Assembly: GCA_039030555.1 (NCBI GenBank)
Contig: JBCCDY010000035.1
Location: forward strand, 1-28,265
From: JBCCDY01 sp039030555
Lineage (GTDB): Bacteria; Bacteroidota; Bacteroidia; Cytophagales; Cyclobacteriaceae
DNA length: 28,265 nucleotides
Direction: 5' to 3'
Under the pieces are notes generated by a model, which ran no database searches, was not told where the DNA came from, and saw only the letters and a program-made list of their open reading frames with translations. The position numbers were made by a program, and so were the translations under genes. Below are positions 14,885 through 22,276 of this stretch, one piece after another (positions within the stretch are counted from its first letter, which is position 1; each line of letters begins with the position of its first letter).

Positions 14885-15226
14885 ATGAAAAATTTCACAA
14901 AAATTATCGCTTCATTGTTTTTTATAGGAATCATATCATCTTGTTCGTTGAATGATGATTCTGATATAGCTCCTTCTGATAACTTTATTTCCATTAATCA
15001 GGTAGATAGTGAAGATAATGTTAACGATGGTGGTAAAAGTGGTGAAAATCCTCCTCCATCAGTAGGTGGTGGTAAAAGTGGTGAAAATCCTCCTCCATCA
15101 GTAGGTGGTGGTAAAAGTGGTGAAAACCCTCCTCCATCAGTAGATGGTGGTAAAAGTGGTGAAAACCCTCCTCCATCAGTAGATGGTGGTAAAAGTGGTG
15201 AAAACCCTCCTCCAGGCAATGATTAA
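14885..15226 (+). CDS. Lipoprotein with five 13-residue Gly/Pro-rich repeats
   Basis: This encodes 113 residues. A lipoprotein signal peptide ends in the lipobox IISSC (acylated Cys20). An acidic spacer follows (DDSDIAPSDNFISINQVDSE), and from residue 49 to the end the protein is five tandem units of GGKSGENPPPSV[G/D], the last ending in PGND. The Asp-rich start after the Cys is compatible with surface export signals in Bacteroidota lipoproteins, but not proof. The repeat region should be extended and flexible, like a spacer. No enzymatic domain is present. A hairpin at 15251-15280 follows, then the TPR gene. Function is unknown. Confidence 0.85.
   Translation: MKNFTKIIASLFFIGIISSCSLNDDSDIAPSDNFISINQVDSEDNVNDGGKSGENPPPSVGGGKSGENPPPSVGGGKSGENPPPSVDGGKSGENPPPSVDGGKSGENPPPGND
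15029..15223 (+). repeat. Five in-frame 39-bp tandem repeats
   Basis: Units lie at 15029, 15068, 15107, 15146 and 15185. Units 1 and 2 are identical, units 3 and 4 are identical to each other (differing from 1-2 by AAC for AAT and GAT for GGT at the end), and unit 5 shares the 3-4 type but ends in AGGCAATGAT. The length is a multiple of three, so copy-number change keeps the frame. Confidence 0.95.
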
Positions 15227-15250
15227 ATTTTGAAAAAGATTCTATTTAAT

Positions 15251-15280
15251 AACAACGGCATTTATTATATTGCCGTTGTT
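15251..15280 (+). terminator. Perfect 10-bp hairpin ending one base before the TPR gene start
   Basis: AACAACGGCA (15251-15260), loop TTTATTATAT, TGCCGTTGTT (15271-15280); the ATG of the next gene is at 15282. It probably terminates the lipoprotein transcript. On any transcript that reads through, it would hide the start region of the TPR gene. Confidence 0.65.
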
Positions 15281-15281
15281 T

Positions 15282-16589
15282 ATGCTTAAAGTAAAAAAGA
15301 CACTTGTTTTATCTCTGAGTTTACTCATTGCAATTTCATCTTATGCGAGCGACAAAATCGACTCTCTTAAGGTTGCTTATGATATTTCAATCGATGAATC
15401 TAATTATTATGAAATGGCTAATTTGGCCATAAAACTTGCAAGAGCTCATTATCATAATCCTGATTCCTCTACTTCTTACATAAATGAAATTTTAAAACTT
15501 CCTTCTTCCGAGCTCTCCTATGAACAGTTAGGTTACGCCTTTCATATTCGAGGATACAATTATTCTAATCTAGGAAAAAACGATGAGGCTATTGAGGATT
15601 ATTTTAATGCTCTTGATTATTACACTAAATCAAATGTAGATGGAAAGAAAGCCAGCCTTTTTTTAAATATTGGATATTTATCAACTGAGTCTAAAGCCTA
15701 CGATAAAGGTTTGGAATACTATTTTCAAGCTGCGAATATTGCCAAAAGTGAAGAAAACTTAGAATTGCAAGCAAAGGCTTACAATTTAATTGGTAACTGC
15801 TATAAAGATCTTTCCAATTACGAAGAGGCTTTACAGTATTTGTTAATGTCCAAGGAAATTAATGCTGAATTAGACAATCCCGGCGGACTGATCAATAATT
15901 ACAATAATATAGGACACTTATTTCTCTTATCAGATAAATATGATAAGGCTATAGAATATTTTAAAAAATGTCTTGCACTCTCATTAATTGAAGGAAATCT
16001 GAAAATGCGGAATTGGAGCACTAATAATTTGGGCCTTTCCTTTCTCAAAAAAGAACTGTTAGATTCCGCTAAGTACTACTTAATGGAATCATTAAGTATT
16101 CAGATACAGACGGGTTGGAGAGACGATAATTTTGATACTTATCTGAATTTAGCCGAGGTACATTTTAAAAAGAATGATTTTACTACTTCAAGGGATTACT
16201 TGCAAAGAAATATAAGTTGTAAGTGCCAAGTCTTGGATTATGACGCCTTGTTTCGTTCGTTTGACTTAATGAAAGAAACTTTCAGAGTCGAGAATAATAT
16301 TGACTCTGCCTTCTTTTACTTGGAAGAAAAAAATAATGTCATGGCTAGTGCTGAATATCAAAGGAATCAGTTAATGGCAGAAATTTACAGGAAGAAAATA
16401 GAGAAAGTTCATTACGAACGTGAAGTACTTCTAGCTTCTCGCACGGCAAATCGTAGTAAAAGTCAGGTCATAAGCTCAGCAGTCGTTATTGTTTTGGCAC
16501 TTTCCTTGTTCTTCCTCCACCAGTATAGAGAAAAGAAAAAGAAACAATCTTCCTTACAAGATATTCGGTCACTCCTGGATGAGGATTGA
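15282..16589 (+). CDS. TPR-repeat membrane protein without an output domain
   Basis: This encodes 435 residues from ATG 15282; the upstream TTG at 15270 falls in the hairpin. A signal peptide (LVLSLSLLIAISSYA) precedes about seven tetratricopeptide-like repeats across residues about 70-330, with typical units GYNYSNLGKNDEAIEDYFNA, YDKGLEYYFQAANIAK, NCYKDLSNYEEALQYLLMSK and YDKAIEYFKKCLAL. A coiled coil and one membrane helix (SSAVVIVLALSLFFL, near 410) follow, then a basic cytoplasmic tail of about 25 residues (YREKKKKQ ... IRSLLDED). In Bacteroidota this layout normally continues into a histidine kinase or LuxR-type domain; here it simply stops. Ligand and partner are unknown; the periplasmic TPR part probably binds protein. 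Confidence 0.88.
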   Translation: MLKVKKTLVLSLSLLIAISSYASDKIDSLKVAYDISIDESNYYEMANLAIKLARAHYHNPDSSTSYINEILKLPSSELSYEQLGYAFHIRGYNYSNLGKNDEAIEDYFNALDYYTKSNVDGKKASLFLNIGYLSTESKAYDKGLEYYFQAANIAKSEENLELQAKAYNLIGNCYKDLSNYEEALQYLLMSKEINAELDNPGGLINNYNNIGHLFLLSDKYDKAIEYFKKCLALSLIEGNLKMRNWSTNNLGLSFLKKELLDSAKYYLMESLSIQIQTGWRDDNFDTYLNLAEVHFKKNDFTTSRDYLQRNISCKCQVLDYDALFRSFDLMKETFRVENNIDSAFFYLEEKNNVMASAEYQRNQLMAEIYRKKIEKVHYEREVLLASRTANRSKSQVISSAVVIVLALSLFFLHQYREKKKKQSSLQDIRSLLDED

Positions 16590-16626
16590 GTAATCCACCT
16601 CTTTTGGATGAATACTTTTTGCTGGC

Positions 16627-16651
16627 TTTTGATGACTTAGTCTCATCAAAA
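16627..16651. promoter_or_regulatory. 9-bp inverted repeat before the alpha/beta hydrolase
   Basis: TTTTGATGA (16627-16635) and TCATCAAAA (16643-16651) are perfect reverse complements around CTTAGTC. It lies between the TPR stop and the hydrolase start. It has no clear T-run, so it could be an operator or a weak terminator. Confidence 0.4.
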
Positions 16652-16688
16652 TGCTAAATTCCGTACTGTATAAACCAAAAAGTCTGTT

Positions 16689-17729
16689 TTGAAGAAATTC
16701 CTACTTGTTTTGTTCCTACTCCTAGGAGCGCTCATTATTACTTATTTTGCTGGCCCGAAAGCGAAAACGCCTGAACTGAATACCACATTACCTATGGTCT
16801 CCAATGATCTTGAAATGCTGGAAAACGAGATCATGCAAAACGAAATGAGTATTGAAAGCCTGAAAGACGATGTAGCTGCCAAAATTGTATGGTACGATAC
16901 GCCTTACGTAAAAACGAAGTATAGCCTGGTTTATCTTCATGGATACTCCGCTACGCACCCCGAAGGAGATTCCATTACCTATCAATTCGCAAAACGCTAC
17001 GGTTGCAACCTATTTCTCTCCAGGATATATGGTCATGGGTTGGAAGAAGAAGAGCCTATGTTAGACGTTACTCCGGAAAAATTGATGGAATCAGCGAAGA
17101 TGGCTGTGGCCGTAGGTAAAGAGCTCGGAGAGCACGTAATATTAATGTCCACTTCAACAGGAGGGACTTTTTCTGCTTACATTACCAGTGGTCATCCTGA
17201 GATATTCGGACAGATTATGTATTCTCCGAATTTCGATCTGTTTGATGAGTCATCGAAGATTCTGGTTAAACCCTGGGGACTTCAATTAGCCCGGCAGGTA
17301 ACCGGAAGTGATTACCACGAATACGATAACAGCGATAATCCGGGAAAACGATTTTGGACCAATAAATATCGCTTAGAAGCAGTGATAGCCCTTCGCTCTC
17401 TCATCGATGCAACCATGCAGCCCGAAACTTTTCAGAAGATCGAGACCCCTGTATTCATTGGATACTACTATAAAAACGATTCGTTAAAAGACGATGCGGT
17501 TTCCATTCCAGCTATGAAAACCATGTTCGAAGAATTAGGTACACCACCAGATCGAAAAAGGATCATCAACTTTCCGGAGGCTGGAACCCATGTGATTGCT
17601 TCGAAATACCATTCCAAAGCCATTGACCGGATTCGTGAAGAAACCTTTGCGTTTGCAGAAGAGGTTCTGCTGTTGGAACCCATAGAGTATGTAGTTAAAA
17701 TGGATTCTCTGGAACTAGCTGTTCTTTAA
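16689..17729 (+). CDS. Membrane-anchored alpha/beta hydrolase
   Basis: This encodes 346 residues starting at TTG 16689; no nearby in-frame ATG includes the N-terminal hydrophobic anchor (FLLVLFLLLGALIITYFAG), so TTG is preferred. The alpha/beta-hydrolase core has the oxyanion HG motif (YSLVYLHGYSATH), a nucleophile elbow MSTSTGGT (S-x-S-x-G instead of G-x-S-x-G), a candidate acid in YKNDSLKDD and a catalytic His in EAGTHVIAS. It is probably tethered to the inner membrane or secreted. The substrate (an ester or lipid) is not evident. Its last 15 nt overlap, tail to tail, the end of the HEAT-repeat gene on the other strand. Confidence 0.87.
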   Translation: MKKFLLVLFLLLGALIITYFAGPKAKTPELNTTLPMVSNDLEMLENEIMQNEMSIESLKDDVAAKIVWYDTPYVKTKYSLVYLHGYSATHPEGDSITYQFAKRYGCNLFLSRIYGHGLEEEEPMLDVTPEKLMESAKMAVAVGKELGEHVILMSTSTGGTFSAYITSGHPEIFGQIMYSPNFDLFDESSKILVKPWGLQLARQVTGSDYHEYDNSDNPGKRFWTNKYRLEAVIALRSLIDATMQPETFQKIETPVFIGYYYKNDSLKDDAVSIPAMKTMFEELGTPPDRKRIINFPEAGTHVIASKYHSKAIDRIREETFAFAEEVLLLEPIEYVVKMDSLELAVL

Positions 17730-18233
17730 TTGAGCCAGTACTTTTTTGCCTCTGGAACGGATACCTGCTGTTCCGTGCGGCAATTGATCTTCAATCAAGG
17801 GGATCAGTTCATTTTTTATATCCGGATATTTCTTAGCAAGCTTAGCCAATACGGTCATAGAGAAAACCTTAATCGCTACCGCTTCTTTAACCGTAGAAAG
17901 ATATCTAAAGCATACGTCCATAAGAGTCAGTTCAGATTCTTCCGGAATAGGCATAAACTGTAAAACCCGAACCGTATTTCTTTTTACGGCATCATGGAGA
18001 TCGTGGCTCTTTAAATTTTCAATTAATCGTGGAACAAACGGTTCAACAAGTTTGGGATTTAGGTCATAACACTTTGATAAGACCCAGGCTGACCGTTGAC
18101 ATAATCGGTATTCATTTCCTGTGAAGAGTTTCAGTAATTTTTCAAACCGCACTGCATCATCCCCAATGTATTCAGCAACTTTAGTCGCTTGCAGGTTAGA
18201 GGGTTCTTTTAAAAGTTCTTCTTTAAGGTTCAT
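17715..18233 (-). CDS. HEAT-repeat protein
   Basis: This encodes 172 residues, almost all helical, without signal peptide or membrane segment. HEAT-like helical pairs are visible (LCQRSAWVLSKCYDLNPKLV, FVPRLIENLKSHDLHDAVKR, EAVAIKVFSMTVLAKLAKKY, LIPLIEDQLPHGTAGIRSRG). Such proteins are scaffolds for protein-protein contacts. Short homologues in Bacteroidota have sometimes been labelled adenylosuccinate lyase, but no catalytic motif of that enzyme is present. It is convergent with, and overlaps by 15 nt, the alpha/beta hydrolase gene. Confidence 0.8.
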   Translation of the reverse strand: MNLKEELLKEPSNLQATKVAEYIGDDAVRFEKLLKLFTGNEYRLCQRSAWVLSKCYDLNPKLVEPFVPRLIENLKSHDLHDAVKRNTVRVLQFMPIPEESELTLMDVCFRYLSTVKEAVAIKVFSMTVLAKLAKKYPDIKNELIPLIEDQLPHGTAGIRSRGKKVLAQLKNS

Positions 18234-18293
18234 TCGGACACTTAGTTCTTTAAATCAACCCGAGTTCGATGTAAAGGGTACCTTCATTCTCGA

Positions 18294-18330
18294 AAATAAT
18301 GGCTTTATTTTAATTAAAAAGTCATTATTT
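18294..18330 (-). terminator. A/T-rich hairpin at the end of a minus-strand gene relic
   Basis: AAATAATGGCTTT (18294-18306) pairs with AAAGTCATTATTT (18318-18330), 12 of 13 Watson-Crick plus one G-T, around an 11-nt loop. On the minus strand it begins at the stop codon of the open stretch at 18325-18474 and runs into TTTTCG, as a terminator would. Confidence 0.5.
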
Positions 18331-18474
18331 ATCGGGAATCTCATCCGATTCTCGGATCAGCTTCAATGAGGTTACGGAATTCAGGCTGGTATTTTTATTC
18401 TTCTTTAAAAAATCTAAGAATAATCTCGATGCATCGGGACCTAAATGACGACTACGATCTGATTTTCGTTTTAA
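18325..18474 (-). pseudogene. Possible C-terminal relic of an unidentified gene
   Basis: A minus-strand frame of about 49 codons without a start codon reads SRHLGPDASRLFLDFLKKNK and then TSLNSVTSLKLIRESDEI before PDK and a TAA that overlaps a hairpin. The amphipathic, protein-like composition and the terminator suggest the 3' stump of a lost gene. No family is recognised. Evidence is weak. Confidence 0.3.
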
Positions 18475-18517
18475 TTACATCAAACTCAGATTAAATTACG
18501 CTTAGCCAATACAATAA

Positions 18518-18548
18518 ATCTAAATTCCAATTAAAATGGAATTTAGAT
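18518..18548. promoter_or_regulatory. 12-bp inverted repeat upstream of the YD-repeat locus
   Basis: ATCTAAATTCCA (18518-18529) and TGGAATTTAGAT (18537-18548) are perfect reverse complements around ATTAAAA. It lies about 175 nt upstream of the first giant gene. It may be an operator, a terminator shielding the locus, or an RNA leader element. Confidence 0.5.
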
Positions 18549-18557
18549 CAATATAAA

Positions 18558-18575
18558 TCAATGTTATAACATTGA
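18558..18575. promoter_or_regulatory. 18-nt perfect palindrome upstream of the YD-repeat locus
   Basis: TCAATGTTA-TAACATTGA, a gapless palindrome, 9 nt after the preceding inverted repeat. This form is typical of binding sites for dimeric regulators; the regulator is unknown. Confidence 0.45.
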
Positions 18576-18651
18576 CTAATTGTACATTTTAAAGAACTTT
18601 TTCCAAAACCGCCACTTTAATTGGATTTTTCCAAGAAGCTGAGTTTCGTCA

Positions 18652-18682
18652 TTGCCGCGACAGCTATTTTTATCAATATTTG
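18652..18682 (+). promoter_or_regulatory. Candidate promoter of the YD-repeat operon
   Basis: TTG at 18652-18654, 20-nt spacer, then AATATTTG at 18675-18682, matching the Bacteroidota -7 consensus TAnnTTTG in all but one fixed position. The start codon is 41 nt downstream. Confidence 0.4.
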
Positions 18683-18723
18683 TTTCAGAAGTCCTTTAAA
18701 AGTTAAGTTTTCAATCAGCTCAT

Positions 18724-21700
18724 ATGACCTCTATTTTTTCCAGGTGCAGTACCGTTTTGATTAGATCCTGCGTATCACATTTCCTAATCACAATCACACT
18801 AGTTTTAATGGTCAATAGTGTATCTGCACAAGACGGAGACGGTCTATGGATTGATGAAGATCCTTTTAGATCTGAACCTGGAACTGGAGGATCGGATCCA
18901 TTTGAATTTGGGACCTTAGGAGTCAATCCTCCAGTAGCCCCGGATGTAGCGAACCTTTCAAAATATGGGAATGTTCCGGTTAATTTGTTTACCGGTATAC
19001 CTGATATCAGAATTCCGATCTATACAGCTGTTGATGGTTCAATTAGTTCAAACATTGGATTAAGCTATCACGCAGGAGGCATTAAAGTAGAAGAAATGGC
19101 AAGCAGGGTTGGGTTAGGTTGGTCACTTCAGGCTGGAGGTAGAATAACACGAGTTAAGCGCGGGTTGGCCGATGATAACGGAAACGGGATTATGAGAACA
19201 GAGCCACACCGTAAACCAGGAGTTTATTTACAAGCACCAAGTAATGATCAAGTGGACCTGGCAAGAGAAGTATTAGAGAATCAACTTGATCTTGAGCCAG
19301 ATGTATTTCAATTTCAGGCAGGTCAATACTCGGGAACTTTTTTTTACGATTGGGAAAGTGATAGTATTAAAATATCCCCTTACCAGGAAATATCTGTGAC
19401 TCCGCTTTGGATATCAAACAGGATCAGAGGTTGGGAAATCGTTACTCCGGAAGGAATGAAATATACATTTGGAGTAAATCCTGATCTGGAATATTCAACT
19501 CGACCGGATTGCGACTTTGTAAATTGTCGAATCTATGATGTAGATACGCATTTGTATACATATGGATCAAACATTGTATCGTTAGACGATGAGGATTATA
19601 TAAGTAACTGGCATTTAACTCAAATTAAAGATTTCAATAATCTTGATTCTATAAGTTTCTATTACTCACGCACAAGCTCAAATATCTTTAGCCTTTCTAC
19701 GGAGAGAAGAGCTTTTCCGAGACAAGGGGAAAGTTGTTCTAGTATAACACCTTATGTTAATTTAGGCTTAAATAGAACAGAAATAGAAAGCTCGGTATTA
19801 GATTATATACTCACTAAAAATGACTCCATAGTTTTTGTTAAAGGAGATATCCGTTTAGATTTTCCCTCTGATTCAGTACTTCAAGCTATAGAAATACATG
19901 ATAAAGAAAGTGGACTTCTTAAAAAATTCAATTTCAGCTACAATTATTTTGAATCTGAACCAGGTGGAGGTGTCGGCCCTACCAATGAAGGGTGCCTTCC
20001 TTTATGCCCTTCTCGCAATGAATTTTACTTAAGATTAAAACTTCAATCAATTCAAGAAGAGGGCAATAGTGGAGCTAACTCCAGGGTTCCGCCTTACCGA
20101 TTTCAATACCACGAAGGTGTTGCTCTTCCAAATAGGTTTTCTACGGCTATAGATTTTTGGGGCTATTATTCAGGTCAGATTGCTAATGATAGAAATTCTA
20201 CACCAACTCTTTTACCAAACTACAGCAACCCTAATTTAGATATTCACTTTGGAGGTGGGGTAGATCGCTCACCCTCTTTAGAGTATACCAAAGCGTACTC
20301 TTTAAAAAGGATCATATATCCACTAGGAGGGAGTTCCACTTTCGAATACGAACTAAATACAGCACAATTAGACCCGGATAAAATTATTTACAATACCAAT
20401 ATAAGTCCAGTCTCTGTAGCTGTTAAGGGGTTTACTCCCGGAATTACTCAGGAACCCTTATACAAAGAGACTACCTTTACCTTGCCTAGTTCGAGACAAG
20501 TGAGGTTTAGTTTGAAATCTGAAAATTTTAGGCTCACTGAAGTTAAGGCTCCCAGATGGTATGTTTATTCGGATGACCCTGGCTTACACATCGACAGTAT
20601 TCATAATGCAACTGAATACTACAGGTTTAGAGTTGATGAAACAGTCATAGACGAATATAATTTTACATTTCGAAAAACATTACCTGCTGGCCGGTACAAG
20701 CTAAGAGCTAATATGAAGTACTGGAACGATCCCTTGTTAGAACCGGCCTTTGTTTACTTAGCCTCTTGGGATGAGCATAATAGTACTACGGAGTCGATTC
20801 CGCCAGTTAAATATGCAGGAGGATTGCGCGTGAAAAAAGTAATAGAGAGTGATGGGACAAGATTTAATAAGAATATTGTAAGCTCTTATAATTACGATTT
20901 TTTCTATCAGCCTGGGTCTTCCAGTGGATTGTTAACTTCAGACCCTCTTTTTGTATTTCAAAAGGAGCAATCGTGTTCCGCAAGATGCCAGGTGGTATTT
21001 CTTACTTCGAGCAGTAATTTTCCTCTTTCCACCATTCAAAGCGGTAATGTAGCCTATAGAAATGTTGAGGTAGTATATGAAAAAATAAATGATAATGGAG
21101 AGATCATTAACAATGGAAAAACAAGATATTGGTTTAATGTTCATCCGGAAGAGTATTGGTCTGGCGGTGGAAAATATCCTTTTGCACCATCGATACGATA
21201 TGATTGGAGAAATGGACTAATCAATAAAAAGCAGGATTTTGATTCGGCCGGTAACCTGGTAAGAGAAGAACATCACCGCTACAATTTTGGAGTAAATATT
21301 AACAGATCTTTAGGAGTAAGGGTGGCAGGAAGTTTTGAGTCTGCCTGTTATTCAAGATATTTTGCTCACTCCGAATGGTTTTACAAAGACTCTACATCAG
21401 TGATGAATATCCAGGAAGATCAGGATTCTATCATTCTGCAATCGTCATTCAAACACGATTCCCCCCACCACACCTTTTTAACAAGTACAGAAACGCTTCA
21501 AAGCAATGGAGACGTATTGGTGACCGACTATGCCTATCCGGAGGACAAAAGTGTGAGTTTCATGACCTCCAAACATGTACTTTCCCCGGTATTAGAGCAG
21601 AGGACCACCAGGAACGGATCCTTTATATCCGGATCAAAAAGCCATTATGGCATTAACCCAAACGACCATTTGGTGTTGGAAGAAACACAGATTGCCCATA

Positions 21701-22275
21701 AGGAAAACGAATACGAGACCGTCAATCGGTATTTACGCTACGATATCGATGGAAAGCCCGAAGAAGTAGAAGGGAGAGCAGGCGTTAAGCAAGCCATCAT
21801 CTGGACGCCCTTAGAAGAAAACCCCCTGGCCATCGTTTCCAATGCGCAAAGGAACCAGATCTACTACAACAGTTTTGAGTACAGTGAAGGCGTTGAAGTA
21901 TTACATGCCAAGACCGGAAAGAAAGCCTTTTTTGGCAACTATACCGTAAGCTCCCTACCAGCAGGTAACTATACAAAAGAATGGTCGGTATATGATGGAA
22001 CAGACTGGGTAGAACATAAACAAAGCTTCACCCACAGCGGCGGCGGGATAAGCTTTAGCAACCCAGGACAATACATCGATGAAATAAGGATTTACCCGGA
22101 AGGGTCACAAATGCAATCCTATACCTATGAATACTCCCAGGTGAGTTCTGTAACAGATGCTAATGGAACAACAGCCTATTACGAGTACGATAGCCATAGG
22201 AGACTAAAAGCAGTAAAAGACCTCGAAGGCAATGTATTGAGCGTCCATGATTATCAATACTATAATCCTAACTAG
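18724..22275 (+). CDS. Giant secreted SpvB/YD-repeat-like protein (first gene of the locus)
   Basis: This encodes 1183 residues. The signal peptide has a long N-region and ends LVLMVNSVSAQ. After an acidic, Gly/Pro-rich stretch comes the hallmark block of Bacteroidota RHS-associated secreted proteins (about 80-145): YGNVPVNLFTGIPDIRIPIY, IGLSYHAGGIKVEEMASRVG, LGWSLQAGGRITR, reminiscent of the SpvB/TcB beta-propeller entry. A long beta-rich middle follows. The C-terminal 45 residues carry YD-type repeats (TDANGTTAYYEYDSHRRLKA, DLEGNVLSVHDYQY). Such proteins form hollow beta shells or their plugs. Codon composition changes at about 21.4 kb from A/T-rich to C-rich, like the genes that follow. 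The next gene starts one base after the stop, so they are co-transcribed. Confidence 0.88.
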   Translation: MTSIFSRCSTVLIRSCVSHFLITITLVLMVNSVSAQDGDGLWIDEDPFRSEPGTGGSDPFEFGTLGVNPPVAPDVANLSKYGNVPVNLFTGIPDIRIPIYTAVDGSISSNIGLSYHAGGIKVEEMASRVGLGWSLQAGGRITRVKRGLADDNGNGIMRTEPHRKPGVYLQAPSNDQVDLAREVLENQLDLEPDVFQFQAGQYSGTFFYDWESDSIKISPYQEISVTPLWISNRIRGWEIVTPEGMKYTFGVNPDLEYSTRPDCDFVNCRIYDVDTHLYTYGSNIVSLDDEDYISNWHLTQIKDFNNLDSISFYYSRTSSNIFSLSTERRAFPRQGESCSSITPYVNLGLNRTEIESSVLDYILTKNDSIVFVKGDIRLDFPSDSVLQAIEIHDKESGLLKKFNFSYNYFESEPGGGVGPTNEGCLPLCPSRNEFYLRLKLQSIQEEGNSGANSRVPPYRFQYHEGVALPNRFSTAIDFWGYYSGQIANDRNSTPTLLPNYSNPNLDIHFGGGVDRSPSLEYTKAYSLKRIIYPLGGSSTFEYELNTAQLDPDKIIYNTNISPVSVAVKGFTPGITQEPLYKETTFTLPSSRQVRFSLKSENFRLTEVKAPRWYVYSDDPGLHIDSIHNATEYYRFRVDETVIDEYNFTFRKTLPAGRYKLRANMKYWNDPLLEPAFVYLASWDEHNSTTESIPPVKYAGGLRVKKVIESDGTRFNKNIVSSYNYDFFYQPGSSSGLLTSDPLFVFQKEQSCSARCQVVFLTSSSNFPLSTIQSGNVAYRNVEVVYEKINDNGEIINNGKTRYWFNVHPEEYWSGGGKYPFAPSIRYDWRNGLINKKQDFDSAGNLVREEHHRYNFGVNINRSLGVRVAGSFESACYSRYFAHSEWFYKDSTSVMNIQEDQDSIILQSSFKHDSPHHTFLTSTETLQSNGDVLVTDYAYPEDKSVSFMTSKHVLSPVLEQRTTRNGSFISGSKSHYGINPNDHLVLEETQIAHKENEYETVNRYLRYDIDGKPEEVEGRAGVKQAIIWTPLEENPLAIVSNAQRNQIYYNSFEYSEGVEVLHAKTGKKAFFGNYTVSSLPAGNYTKEWSVYDGTDWVEHKQSFTHSGGGISFSNPGQYIDEIRIYPEGSQMQSYTYEYSQVSSVTDANGTTAYYEYDSHRRLKAVKDLEGNVLSVHDYQYYNPN

Positions 22276-22276
22276 C

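Noticed and set aside
14998..15219. Minus-strand open frame rich in GGGFSPLLPPSTD repeats
   Set aside because: It is the antisense read of the lipoprotein tandem repeats; the plus strand has a lipoprotein signal and a proper start.
15029..15223. Possible CRISPR array
   Set aside because: The 39-bp units are directly adjacent with no spacers and encode protein in frame.
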